Shown here one piece after another: positions 41,519-50,625 of a stretch of 64,000 nt of DNA. The DNA lies in contig NZ_CP144683.1 in the NCBI RefSeq assembly GCF_036687315.1, positions 2,240,001 through 2,304,000 of the forward strand. Reading direction: 5' to 3'. Source of the stretch: Sphingopyxis sp. TUF1. Lineage in GTDB: Bacteria > Pseudomonadota > Alphaproteobacteria > Sphingomonadales > Sphingomonadaceae. Below the pieces are notes generated by a model. The model was given only the letters and a program-made list of their open reading frames with translations. It was not told the origin of the DNA and did no database searches. Both the position numbers and the translations under genes were made by a program. Position 1 is the stretch's first letter; each line of letters starts with the position of its first letter.

Positions 41519-43126
41519 GTGCAACGGATTGCAAGCCGGATCGACAGCGGCGCGCCCGACCATCGCGCCAACGCCGCCTATCACCGCGGGCTGGCCCGGG
41601 AGCTTCGCGAACGCCAGCGGGCGGCGCGCTACGACCGCCCGGCGCGCGACCTGGGCCGGATTGCGGCGCAGGGGAAGCTGTTCGTGCGCGACCGGCTCGA
41701 AGCGCTGCTCGATCCCGGAACGCCCTTTCTTGAACTTTCGACGCTGGCGGCGAACCAGGCCTATGGCGGCGACGTTCCGGCGGCGGGGCAGGTTTCGGGA
41801 ATCGGCATCGTCGCGGGGCGCGAGGTGATCATTCATGCCGACGATGGTTCGGTGAAAGGTGGGGCGTGGTACCCGCTGTCGGTCAAGAAAATCGTCCGCA
41901 CGCTCGACATCGCGATCGAGAACCGCCTGCCCGTCATTCACCTGTGCGACAGCGCGGGTGCCTTCCTGCCGCTTCAGGCGCAGCTTTTCGCCGATCGGCA
42001 TCATGCTGGCCGCATCTTCCGCAACCAGTCGATCCTGTCGAAAATGGGCATCCCCCAGGTAGCCGTCGTCCTGGGTCATTGCACCGCGGGAGGCGCCTAT
42101 GTCCCGGCGTTGTCGGATTATAACGTCATCGTTCGCGGCACGGGGGCGATCTTCCTCGGCGGCCCGCCGCTGGTTAAGGCGGCGACCGGCGAGGAAGTAA
42201 CCGCCGACGAGCTCGGCGGATGCGACATGCACACCGGCGTGTCGGGGACCGCCGACTATCCGGCGAACAGCGAGCCTCATGCGATCGCGATCGCGCGCGA
42301 CATCGTCGCGCGCTGGCAGCGTGCGCCGAAGGCCGCCGTGGATCACATCGATCCCGAACCCCCGCATCTTGACCCCGAAGAAATCTACGGCATCCTCCCC
42401 AGAGACACGCGCACCCGCTTCGATATTCGCGAAATCATCGCGCGGATCGTCGACGGCAGCCGCTTCCACGAATATCAGCCAGCCTATGGCAATACGCTCG
42501 TTTGCGGTTTTGCGCGCATCTGGGGCTATCAGGTCGGCATCATCGCGAACAACGGCGTGCTGTTCAACGACAGCTCGCTGAAGGGCGCGCATTTCATCCA
42601 TCTGTGCGACCAGAATCGGACGCCGCTGGTCTTCCTCCAGAACATCACAGGATTCATGGTCGGCCGCGAATATGAGCGGCGCGGCATAACCAAGGATGGG
42701 GCCAAGCTGATCATGGCAGTTTCGAACGCCAGCGTTCCGAAATTCACGATCAACTGCAACGGTGCCTTTGGAGCGGGCGTCTATGGCATGGCGGGCCGCG
42801 CCTTTGATTCGCGATTCAGCTTTTCCTGGCCGCAGAGCCAGATGTCGGTGATGGGTGCCGAGCAGGCGGCCAATGTGCTTACCGACCTAAAACTAAAGCA
42901 GATCGCGCGCGACGGCCGCACCCCGGACGCCAAGGAAATCGAAGCAATCCGCGCACCGATCCTCGAAAATTACGAGCGCGAACAGAGTGCCTATTACGCG
43001 ACCTCGGAGCTGTGGGACGACGGGATCATTGATCCGCTCGATACGCGCAATGCGCTCGGCATCGCAATCTCCGCCGCGCTCGGTGCGCCGATCGACGCGC
43101 CGCGCCACGGCGTGCCGAGACTGTGA
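41519..43126 (+). CDS. Acyl-CoA carboxylase, carboxyltransferase subunit
   Basis: A 535-residue carboxyltransferase beta-type chain of the MccB/LiuB/AtuC family. The crotonase-like N and C halves are complete, with HLCDSAGAFLPLQ, LGHCTAGGAYVPALSDYNV, FLQNITGFMVGREYE and the WPQSQMSVMGAEQAA region. It transfers carboxyl from biotin to an acyl-CoA, most often methylcrotonyl-CoA or geranyl-CoA in this family. The start is GTG 41519 after GGGAGGA. The stop overlaps the next start (TGATG). Confidence 0.92.
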   Translation: MQRIASRIDSGAPDHRANAAYHRGLARELRERQRAARYDRPARDLGRIAAQGKLFVRDRLEALLDPGTPFLELSTLAANQAYGGDVPAAGQVSGIGIVAGREVIIHADDGSVKGGAWYPLSVKKIVRTLDIAIENRLPVIHLCDSAGAFLPLQAQLFADRHHAGRIFRNQSILSKMGIPQVAVVLGHCTAGGAYVPALSDYNVIVRGTGAIFLGGPPLVKAATGEEVTADELGGCDMHTGVSGTADYPANSEPHAIAIARDIVARWQRAPKAAVDHIDPEPPHLDPEEIYGILPRDTRTRFDIREIIARIVDGSRFHEYQPAYGNTLVCGFARIWGYQVGIIANNGVLFNDSSLKGAHFIHLCDQNRTPLVFLQNITGFMVGREYERRGITKDGAKLIMAVSNASVPKFTINCNGAFGAGVYGMAGRAFDSRFSFSWPQSQMSVMGAEQAANVLTDLKLKQIARDGRTPDAKEIEAIRAPILENYEREQSAYYATSELWDDGIIDPLDTRNALGIAISAALGAPIDAPRHGVPRL

Positions 43127-43914
43127 TGGCCGGGGGAGACCGGCCGATGCTCCGCCTCGAACGCGCCGGCAGCGTCGCGACGATATGGCTGGACAATCCG
43201 GCGCGCCACAATGCGCTCGATCTGCGCGGCGCCGCCGAACTCGACCGGCTGACGGCGCTTTGCGACGATCCGGCGATCGACATCATTGTCCTGCGCGCGC
43301 GCGGTACCTTTTGCGTCGGCGGTGACATCAATGAATTCCATGCCGAGCGCGAGCGGATCGAAGCGCATATCCTGGGCATCACCGAGCATTTTCATCGCGC
43401 GATTCTCCGCCTCGCGACCGGCCGCGCAACGTCGGTCGCGGTGGTCGAGGGGATGGCGGCAGGCGGCGGTTTCGCGCTCGCGCTCGCGTGCGACATCATG
43501 ATCGCCTCGACCGCGGCGCGCTTCGTCACCGCCTGGTCCGACCTCGGCTTTTCGCCCGATGGCGGCGCAAGCCATTTCCTGACGCGGCGGCTCGGCGCGG
43601 CGCGCGCCTTCGACCTGCTGGTGCTCGACCGTCCGATCGACGCGCAGCAAGCGTTCGACCTCGGGATCGCGACGCGCCTCGCGGCGCCCGACGCTATCGA
43701 CGATGCCGTGAGACAATTGGTTGGCGAAGTCGGCCGCAAGGCCGCCGACAGCCGCGCTGCAATCAAGGCGCTGGTCGCGGCCGCCGCCACGGCGCCGCTG
43801 GCCGACCAGCTGGAGGCGGAGCGCCGCTCGATCGCCGGCCTCGCCGCGACGCTGGCGGCGCGGAAGCGCGTCGAGGATTTTCTGAACCGGCGCCGCGCGC
43901 CGCTCGGCAGCTAG
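43126..43914 (+). CDS. Enoyl-CoA hydratase/isomerase family protein
   Basis: A 262-residue crotonase. The oxyanion-hole segments RGTFCVGGDINEF and EGMAAGGGFALALACDIMIA are present. The region of the catalytic glutamates holds SDLGFSPDGGASHFL, in which the first glutamate is not conserved and the second position is Asp. In the carboxylase operon it would hydrate the carboxylated enoyl-CoA, like LiuC/AtuE. It starts in the TGATG overlap. Confidence 0.87.
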   Translation: MAGGDRPMLRLERAGSVATIWLDNPARHNALDLRGAAELDRLTALCDDPAIDIIVLRARGTFCVGGDINEFHAERERIEAHILGITEHFHRAILRLATGRATSVAVVEGMAAGGGFALALACDIMIASTAARFVTAWSDLGFSPDGGASHFLTRRLGAARAFDLLVLDRPIDAQQAFDLGIATRLAAPDAIDDAVRQLVGEVGRKAADSRAAIKALVAAAATAPLADQLEAERRSIAGLAATLAARKRVEDFLNRRRAPLGS

Positions 43915-43927
43915 AGGGAGATCGATC

Positions 43928-44335
43928 ATGGGCCTTGCCGCCCTGCTTCGTCGCAACGCGCAGACGCGCGCAGATCATCCGGCGTTCGTGTTCGGCGCGC
44001 GCCGGACCAGCTGGGGAACACTGCTCGACCGGGCAAGGCGTCTCGCCGCCGTATTCAGCGATCAGGGCGTGCGTCCCGGCGACCGGATCGCGCTGCTGAT
44101 GGCGACCTCCGATCGCTATTTCGAGGCGATTCATGCCGTCGTCTGGGCGGGCGCGATCGCGGTACCGATGAACATCCGCCTGACGCCCGCTGAACTCGTC
44201 GACAATCTGGCGGATAGCGCGCCGGCGCTGCTCGTCTGAGAGCCTGCGCTCCGGGGGCTCGCCGATGCCATGCTTGCCGGTTCGCAGCGGTCGGTCCCGC
44301 TCGTCGAAATCGGGCAGACGCGCTTTCATGTTTAA
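43928..44335 (+). pseudogene. Truncated AMP-dependent acyl-CoA synthetase
   Basis: The first 103 codons match the N-terminus of an acyl-CoA synthetase of about 520 residues (LLRRNAQTRADHPAFVFG, PGDRIALLMATSDRYFEAIHAV, GAIAVPMNIRLTPAEL). A TGA at 44237-44239 interrupts it. The same frame then continues plausibly for 31 codons (EPALRGLADAMLAGSQRS, then VPLVEIG) to a TAA at 44333-44335. All AMP-binding and catalytic motifs are missing. The following 206 bp (44336-44541) show no gene. The operon's ligase is therefore broken, apparently by a nonsense change plus loss of the rest. Confidence 0.82.
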
Positions 44336-44541
44336 GATACCAGTGTCGGCGACTCTCCTATCTGAGTCCTTTTTCGCGACCAGAGCTAAACTTAAAAAGC
44401 CGCCGTGGGTTGATCTTGCATTTCTTCGCCGAGATCGAGGTCGATCAGGTATCGGGCCCCGAAAGAGCAGGCCGCTAGCCAATTTGCTCCGCGTAGCACG
44501 TTCGACGAAATGTTAGACAAGACATTTGACGGAGGCCAGGC

Positions 44542-46215
44542 TTGGTCGCCAAGGAAGTCATGATGAGACCGTTTCGCGGCACCATGCACATATTTCTTTC
44601 GCGGCGTCGATGGATGCGAGCGATCCGAGAACCGCGCCAGTTAATAAGCTTGGGACGGTTTGTCACGGTTGCCTGCGCCGCATTGGCCGTTTGGCTCGAT
44701 CCCACTCGTCCGGCGCAAGGCCAAAATGTCGTAGCTCTCATTCTTACCGCCTATTTGGGGATATCATTCTTGGCGGTTTTATCGGCGTTGAGCGAGCGGC
44801 TGGACGGGCGCATGCTTACGCTTCTTCATGGTCTTGATCTGACCGTACTGGGATTGCTTGCCTATTTCAGCGAAGAGCTCGACAGCCCTTTTTTCGTCTT
44901 CTTTACTTTCACGATCATGACGTCCGCGCTTCTTTGGAAGATGCGGGGCGTCTTGATAACCGCGATAGCCCTGCAAGCGATTTTGTTGCTGGTAGGCTGG
45001 CCAGATCTCAAAGACGGTGAGTCCGAACTGAACATCCTGATTATCCGGTCCTGCTACGCATGGGTGGCGGCCGCGCTGCTGGGCTATTTCGCGACCTACC
45101 GTGAAACAATGCGAAGCAAGATGACGAAGCTTGCCAGTTGGCAGCCAGCAGCGCTTCCAGCGGGCGAGAATTCAACTCTGTCCGCATCGCTTTCCTGTGC
45201 GCTGGAGGTGCTAGAATCCAGCGCCGTGCTGATCGTCTGGCGGTTGCCTGCGGCGCGCACCGCGAAGGCGATCCTCTGCGACGCGAGCAATTGCCGCACG
45301 CTCGATCATATTCCCGGGGAATATGCTTTGGTATCCGTGCCGCAAGGGGCGCCGGCGATCATTGATCGAAATGCCGCGGAAGGCGCGCTAATCCAGAACC
45401 TCGTCCTTCGCTTCTTTCCCAAGCCAGACGTTGCGCCGCTACTCGACTGGAATTTTGCTGCGGTAGAGCGCTTCCACGGCCGAAACCGCGAAGGCGCGGT
45501 TATCATTCTTGACCCCGATGCGACGGACGAGATCGGCCCCCTGATGGGTTTGGTAACCGCGCGCGTCGAAGAACAGCTCGATCAGATTGCGTGGGCGCAG
45601 GAACAGGCTGATGCCGCGATGCTGAAGGAACGGGCCGCCTTTGCCCGCGATCTGCATGACAGCGTTCTGCAAGATCTTACGGCGGCCGCGCTGCACCTGA
45701 AAGTGGCGTCGACCTCCGGCGAGTCAGATCTGCGACAATCGATCCAGACCGCTTCCACAATCTTGTTCCGTCAGCAGCGTGCGATACGCCGCTTTGTTGA
45801 GATGTCGCGGGTATCGGACCTCGCGGCAGCTCAGCCATTCCACCATCGCCTGCTCCCCACCGCAATGATCCTGGAGCGGCAATGGGGGTGCCGGGTTGAG
45901 CTGGACGTGTCACCGCCAACAATGGCCGTCGCCGATGAACTGATGACCGAAATTTGTCACATGCTATCCGAGGCCGTTTCGAATGCCGTCCGTCACGGCA
46001 ATGCGGAGCGAATCGTGGTTGCGATCTCCGAAGACGCGCAGGGCCTGCGAGTGTCGATCAGCGACGACGGAAATGCCTGCATCGATGGGCCGGTGACGCA
46101 GGTTAAGCCCCCGCGCTCGCTTGACGACCGGGTGCGTGAATTGGGCGGCACGGTGAGCTGTTTAAACTCGCCTGACGGTTTTACGATCTCCTCCGTTTTG
46201 CCGATCGTGAGTTGA
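44542..46215 (+). CDS. Membrane sensor histidine kinase (HisKA_3 / NarX-like)
   Basis: A 557-residue kinase. About six hydrophobic segments (residues 35-180) precede a GAF-like linker. A HisKA_3 dimerisation domain follows with phospho-acceptor H372 in FARDLHDSVLQDLTAA, then a HATPase domain with LSEAVSNAVRHGNA and VSISDDGNA. This class partners NarL/LuxR regulators, and one follows 3 bp later. TTG 44542 has GGAGG six bases upstream; ATG 44560 is an alternative. It begins just beyond the broken acyl-CoA synthetase, at what may be the edge of an acquired segment. The signal is unknown. Confidence 0.9.
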   Translation: MVAKEVMMRPFRGTMHIFLSRRRWMRAIREPRQLISLGRFVTVACAALAVWLDPTRPAQGQNVVALILTAYLGISFLAVLSALSERLDGRMLTLLHGLDLTVLGLLAYFSEELDSPFFVFFTFTIMTSALLWKMRGVLITAIALQAILLLVGWPDLKDGESELNILIIRSCYAWVAAALLGYFATYRETMRSKMTKLASWQPAALPAGENSTLSASLSCALEVLESSAVLIVWRLPAARTAKAILCDASNCRTLDHIPGEYALVSVPQGAPAIIDRNAAEGALIQNLVLRFFPKPDVAPLLDWNFAAVERFHGRNREGAVIILDPDATDEIGPLMGLVTARVEEQLDQIAWAQEQADAAMLKERAAFARDLHDSVLQDLTAAALHLKVASTSGESDLRQSIQTASTILFRQQRAIRRFVEMSRVSDLAAAQPFHHRLLPTAMILERQWGCRVELDVSPPTMAVADELMTEICHMLSEAVSNAVRHGNAERIVVAISEDAQGLRVSISDDGNACIDGPVTQVKPPRSLDDRVRELGGTVSCLNSPDGFTISSVLPIVS

Positions 46216-46218
46216 ACG

Positions 46219-46869
46219 ATGCCCACGATAACCCTGGCTGACGATCACCGTATCTTGCTCGAACCCATGCGGGTTCTCATCGAGCGCGATACCGATCTTC
46301 GCGTCGTCAGCATGGTCGCGAACGGCACGGACGCGATGGCGGCGATAGAGCGTCTGCGGCCCGATATTGCACTGCTCGATCTTGCGATGCCCGCGCCCGG
46401 CGGGCTTCAGATCTTGCGGTCTTTGCACCGCAGTTCGAACGACCAAGTTAAAACCAAGATCGTTTTTTTGACGGCTTCGATAAGCCAGGCCGAGGTGGCG
46501 CAGGCGGTGACCCTGGGTGTCGCCGGAATCATGCTCAAGGAATCGGTGCCCGAGGAACTGATCCAATGTTTGTCGGCGGTGCTACGCGGCGAACGCTGGC
46601 TACCAAGTCAGCTCGTGGGGAGCGAGTTATCGGCGACGATGGACCGCTACGCGCGGGCCAGGCTGGATCTGACAGCGCGCGAACGCGAGATCGCGCAAGG
46701 GGTTGCCGGTGGTTTGTCGAATCGCCGCATCGCCGATCAACTGGGTATCTCGGAAGGAACCGTGAAGATTCATCTCCATAATATTTTCGGAAAGCTGCAG
46801 ATTCAAAGCCGGTCGCAACTCGCCTTTTGTGTCAGCGCCGACGTCGAGGCGGCAGCTCGGATCAGTTGA
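46219..46869 (+). CDS. NarL/LuxR-family response regulator
   Basis: A 216-residue regulator. The receiver domain has acidic residues D8/D9, phospho-acceptor D54 (IALLDLAMP) and K105 (IMLKES). A LuxR-type HTH follows (LTAREREIAQGVAGGLSNRR, then TVKIHLHNIFGKL). It starts 3 bp after the histidine kinase stop, so the two form a two-component system. No target promoter can be named; the adjoining surface-polysaccharide-like genes on the other strand are candidates. Confidence 0.93.
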   Translation: MPTITLADDHRILLEPMRVLIERDTDLRVVSMVANGTDAMAAIERLRPDIALLDLAMPAPGGLQILRSLHRSSNDQVKTKIVFLTASISQAEVAQAVTLGVAGIMLKESVPEELIQCLSAVLRGERWLPSQLVGSELSATMDRYARARLDLTAREREIAQGVAGGLSNRRIADQLGISEGTVKIHLHNIFGKLQIQSRSQLAFCVSADVEAAARIS

Positions 46870-46896
46870 TCTCAACTTCTCTAAAAGAGCATAGGC

Positions 46897-46911
46897 CCGA
46901 CCCAAGGTCGG
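46897..46911. terminator. Possible bidirectional terminator
   Basis: CCGACC-CAA-GGTCGG hairpin between two convergent genes (response regulator and acyltransferase). On the minus strand it is followed within a few bases by CTCTTTT. The stem is short, so this is tentative. Confidence 0.35.
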
Positions 46912-46921
46912 TCCGGCGGCG

Positions 46922-48019
46922 TCAGGCGCCAATCAACCGTTTTGCGTGTTTCGGAACAATGCGGCGAACCCCTTCGACGATTAATATCGACAATAACAAT
47001 CCGGCGATCATGGTCGCGAGAATCGCTGCGGCGAGGACCCACCATCGCTGGTCCGCGGAAACCCACGAACCGATCAGCCGCGCAATTGGCCGCAGGAGTG
47101 GGCCATGGACAAAATAAATACCAAATGAAGCGACCGCCAGATATTCAGAAATCGAACGGATCCGCGGCGATATGCCACGGCGCACCCATTGCCGAAACCA
47201 GATCAACACAAGCGCCGATGCCGCAAGTCGCTGTATATAAAAAACACTCTCGCGCAGCGAAACCACCCCCCACATATCGATCTGACGCGCGAACATCCAG
47301 CCGAGCAACAGGCTCGCGCCGAGCAGGGTCAAAAGCAATGCCGACACATGTTTCGACAGAAGATCAATTTTCTTCTCAGTATCCGTGCCGATCCACATTC
47401 CCGCCGTATAACTTCCTAAAAAATAAAGAAAAATCTGTGGCGTTAGCATCGTACCGGTTCGCGTGGCAATGATCGGAAGAATGATTATGACCGCCAGAAT
47501 CCAGCGCATTTCCGGTCGGTTCTGAAGCGCCCACAATATGGGGCTAATCAAATAAAGAACGAGGATCACAGGGATATACCACATGGTGTTCCAGGCATCG
47601 CCGAACGCGATATTGCGGCAAAACTCGACGACCAAGCCGGGCAGGTCAGCATCGCTGCCGGTCTTGAGTCGCTCTACTGTCCAAAACAATGTGGTGAGCA
47701 CAAGGGTGATGACCGTATAGGGCAAGCCTATTTTGGCGAGACGACCCTGCATGAAAACGCGATGATCACGCCGCCAAAACAAATGTCCGTAAAGAACTCC
47801 GGAGATCACTGCGAAATATATTGTCGAGTCGTGGGCGATGATATGGAGCAGTGCGTACGCCGCCGACCCTTCCGCGTCCAAGCTTGGCAAGCCGCGCAAA
47901 AGCAGGGCGTTACCCCCATGGATCAACACGACCTGAAGGATGGCAAATGCTCTAAACGGGTCGAGATAATCGATATGTTCAAGCGGCTTGGAAACATATG
48001 CCGCTTTTGCGCGGCTCAT
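46922..48019 (-). CDS. Acyltransferase 3 family membrane protein
   Basis: A 365-residue polytopic protein of the acyltransferase-3 (OafA/NodX-like) family, with about ten transmembrane helices. The N-terminal DPFRAFAILQVVLIHGGN contains the family's arginine and the active-site-like histidine of the first helix. Such enzymes O-acylate surface or exported glycans. ATG 48019 overlaps the stop of the upstream gene (ATGA), showing translational coupling. The longer frame beyond it is an overlap artefact. Confidence 0.87.
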   Translation of the reverse strand: MSRAKAAYVSKPLEHIDYLDPFRAFAILQVVLIHGGNALLLRGLPSLDAEGSAAYALLHIIAHDSTIYFAVISGVLYGHLFWRRDHRVFMQGRLAKIGLPYTVITLVLTTLFWTVERLKTGSDADLPGLVVEFCRNIAFGDAWNTMWYIPVILVLYLISPILWALQNRPEMRWILAVIIILPIIATRTGTMLTPQIFLYFLGSYTAGMWIGTDTEKKIDLLSKHVSALLLTLLGASLLLGWMFARQIDMWGVVSLRESVFYIQRLAASALVLIWFRQWVRRGISPRIRSISEYLAVASFGIYFVHGPLLRPIARLIGSWVSADQRWWVLAAAILATMIAGLLLSILIVEGVRRIVPKHAKRLIGA

Positions 48020-49377
48020 CGTTCGATAACCTTGCCTTGCCGCTTGAGGTAGTCCGGCATTTCGTTCGGACGCATCGTCGATGGGGGAACCTGGCAGCAG
48101 TAGGTTGGATCGTGGCTCCGCGGATCGCGCAAGGGGCCGACATTCACTGCGAGCAGCAAGCTGGTGGCAACGGCCGCTGCGGCGACATGGGCCCGCGAAT
48201 CGGCAATTCCGGGAGCAGCCGCCAGCACTAAAGCAAGAATCCACTGAGGACTGTAAAGGAGCGCCTCGTCGGGATTGAAATAGAGGTAGAACAGCGCCAG
48301 CACGCTGGCAACGCAAAGCGTTGCAATCGAAACACCGCGCATCGCACTGCTGAATGCGCGGTACAGCCCCCCGACCAAGACCGTAATGGTCGCCAACAAG
48401 GCGATGAATCGAAGCGGATGGGCCATCAGCGTGACCAGATCGCTCAGCAAATATCGGCACTGCAGCCAGTCCAGCGGCCCAACCCAGCTGAATATCAAAA
48501 CGCTGACTGCGTAATCCGCAAGGATTTTCGGATCAGTGAAGTTCGTCCAATTGGCGTATCGGTTCAGATAGTTAACTTGCCAGTGCGATCCCTGCGCTCC
48601 TTCCGCAACCAGTGCCGGAAGGATACTGAGCGATATTGCAAGAGCTGCCGGAACGAACAATTGTATAAATTTTTCGCTATGCGGGCGGTTTCGCAAATAG
48701 CGCATGACAAAGGCATAGTAGACGACCACGAATATCGCGGCTGGAGCATTTGCGAGAGCGGGCATGGCCGCGGTCGCTCCGGCAGCAATAGCCGCTCGAA
48801 GCGGCCACCGACGAGCCAAGGGCGCTATTTCACCAAAGAGCAGACATGCCAAAGCGATGCAGGCCATGGTGACGCCATAGGTTTCGGCGATGCCCGACAG
48901 CGTTGCGGTGCCGAACGAAGCGAAGACAAACATCGTCAGTATGGTCGCAGCAGGCGTGTCGCCGAAATGCCGCCGGAGCAGCGCAAAGATCAGGAGGGCT
49001 GCCGAGCCCTGGATCACCGCCAATGCAAACAGCCCGGCGACCAGCGGTTCGACACCCATGGTGGTCAACGGTTTCGCAATAGCGGCGATCGCAACGACCG
49101 CCGCGGCATGTTTATGCACCCGAAAAGCCAGATAGCTGCCTTTGCCCAAGGCATTGAAATAGGTGACCGTATCGGCACCAAAAATGCAGTTGTTCACCTC
49201 GACATGAGCGTAAGTGAAATGCATCTGGCCGAAAGAAGCGACGGCGATAGCCACAAATAAAGCCAACGCGATAGCTCGATCACGCGTCGCGGGAAATCGG
49301 GCAAGCCGAATGATCCGGCGTGTCAGGGCGCCGAAGAAAAGTGTCTCGTTCCAGTTGGATATATGCCTGCCTAGCAT
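48016..49377 (-). CDS. Polytopic membrane protein, unknown function (GT-C-like hydropathy)
   Basis: A 453-residue protein with roughly ten to twelve hydrophobic helices and a periplasmic loop containing NNCIFGADTVTYFNAL. The pattern of many helices, an early acidic loop and a C-terminal soluble tail (PDYLKRQGK) resembles GT-C type glycosyltransferases of cell-envelope pathways, but no diagnostic motif was found. It is coupled to the acyltransferase gene. ATG 49377 (MLGRHISNWNE) and TTG 49410 are both possible; neither has a good ribosome-binding site. Confidence 0.65.
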   Translation of the reverse strand: MLGRHISNWNETLFFGALTRRIIRLARFPATRDRAIALALFVAIAVASFGQMHFTYAHVEVNNCIFGADTVTYFNALGKGSYLAFRVHKHAAAVVAIAAIAKPLTTMGVEPLVAGLFALAVIQGSAALLIFALLRRHFGDTPAATILTMFVFASFGTATLSGIAETYGVTMACIALACLLFGEIAPLARRWPLRAAIAAGATAAMPALANAPAAIFVVVYYAFVMRYLRNRPHSEKFIQLFVPAALAISLSILPALVAEGAQGSHWQVNYLNRYANWTNFTDPKILADYAVSVLIFSWVGPLDWLQCRYLLSDLVTLMAHPLRFIALLATITVLVGGLYRAFSSAMRGVSIATLCVASVLALFYLYFNPDEALLYSPQWILALVLAAAPGIADSRAHVAAAAVATSLLLAVNVGPLRDPRSHDPTYCCQVPPSTMRPNEMPDYLKRQGKVIER

Positions 49378-49795
49378 ATGGAGAACGGGATTATCGGAGG
49401 CGCGGGACAATATATCTGCGTTGAAAAATACGGAGCCGGCCCATCGTTAGGCACCAAATCCGTCGCGCCAGGCCGCTTGAAAGGCTCGAGAATTCTAAAG
49501 CGAGGCAGCATCATTGGTCCGGACGATGCCGTCATCGTGTCCACGGATAATAAGCGGCGTCGCGAGCGGCGCCAGCTGCCAAGTCGTAGCTGTCTTCGAA
49601 TACGTCAAAATGCTCGACCAACGTCGCCCCCCTGCTCATGCAGGAGGGTTTATCTTAGGGCCCGGCGCGCGAACATTTATCGCCGATATACTTCAAATGG
49701 AGGAGGGGCGCGCTACCCCGTTTGCGCGGCTCCCTCAGGTGAAACTACACATAAAAAGGAGGCTCCTCTCGATCAATTCAGAGGTAGCGTCCTAT
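49378..49795. other. 418-bp region without recognised gene
   Basis: Lies between the polytopic membrane gene and catB. A GTTAGGC heptamer at 49446-49452 and an imperfect inverse (GCCTAGC at 49371-49377) recall integron attC ends but do not satisfy the consensus. A minus-strand frame of about 32 codons (containing VEHFDVFEDSYDLAAGAA) starts near 49640 without a ribosome-binding site. No gene is called. Confidence 0.4.
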
Positions 49796-50416
49796 CTATG
49801 CTGCGCGGAATTCGCGGAGGCTTTCGATATCTCCGCTACAAAGAATGGGCATGGCCTTGCGCAACTGTTCTTCGGGCCAATCCCACCAACGTAGCTCAAG
49901 GAGAAACGCGATTACGTCGTCCTCAAAGCGTTGCCTGATCACACTGGCGGGGTTGCCGCCCACGATGGCGTAGGGGGCGACGTCGCGTGTTACGACCGCC
50001 CGGGTTCCGATAACTGCACCGTCGCCTATCGTGATGCCGGGCATGACGATCGCTTCCGAACCGATCCAGACGTCGTTACCGATGACCGTGTCGCCCGCTG
50101 CACGATAGCCATTGAGGGCGCCTTCGAATGCCGCCACCTCCGGCATCCAGAAGAAGGGAAAGGTACTGATCCAGTCGTTGCGATGTCCCTGATTGCACGC
50201 CATGATGAAGGCGGCGCCTGAACCGATAGAGCAGAAGCTGCCGACGATCAGCTTGTCCGCACCCTCGTCCGGCAGGATGAAGCGGGCGCAGTCATCAAAG
50301 CTGTGGCCGTGGTAATAGCCCGAGTAATAGCTGAAGCGCCCCACCCGGATATTCGGATGGCTAACTTGCTTGTCGAGCGTGATGCCCTTGAAAGGGCTTT
50401 CAAAATAATTGGTCAT
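49796..50416 (-). CDS. catB: CatB-type xenobiotic O-acetyltransferase
   Basis: A 206-residue hexapeptide-repeat (left-handed beta-helix) acetyltransferase that closely follows CatB chloramphenicol acetyltransferases. It has [52 protein letters not shown] (with the catalytic histidine), WISTFPFF, and [16 protein letters not shown]. It transfers acetyl from acetyl-CoA to chloramphenicol-like substrates. ATG 50416 gives the canonical family start; the longer frame is rejected. It sits alone, downstream of a pilus operon in the same direction. No integrase is seen nearby. Confidence 0.88.
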   Translation of the reverse strand: MTNYFESPFKGITLDKQVSHPNIRVGRFSYYSGYYHGHSFDDCARFILPDEGADKLIVGSFCSIGSGAAFIMACNQGHRNDWISTFPFFWMPEVAAFEGALNGYRAAGDTVIGNDVWIGSEAIVMPGITIGDGAVIGTRAVVTRDVAPYAIVGGNPASVIRQRFEDDVIAFLLELRWWDWPEEQLRKAMPILCSGDIESLREFRAA

Positions 50417-50625
50417 GAAATCAGTCCATAAGAGGCCAATGCTGCGCACCGGCAGCCTGGAGGCCATACGTCATCTGCCGGTGCTGCCAGATTGGCACAC
50501 CGTCGATTTTCCTCGCGCATCAAGCGCGGGAATCGGTCAGATGGTACAGTGCGCGGACTTCATGCCGCGTTGGTAACGGGTTTCACACGTCGCCGCAACG
50601 GCGCGAGGGTGCGCGGGCCCGAAAC

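Noticed and set aside
39583..43914. Assigning the carboxylase operon as liu (leucine) or atu (terpenoid)
   Set aside because: Both pathways use homologous subunits. The dehydrogenase and lyase genes that would decide are absent and the ligase is broken.
49371..49452. attC-like ends (GCCTAGC ... GTTAGGC) near catB, suggesting an integron cassette
   Set aside because: The left heptamer breaks the RYYYAAC consensus, internal pairing is poor, it overlaps the start of the membrane-protein gene, and it lies more than 340 bp from the catB stop. No integrase is present.
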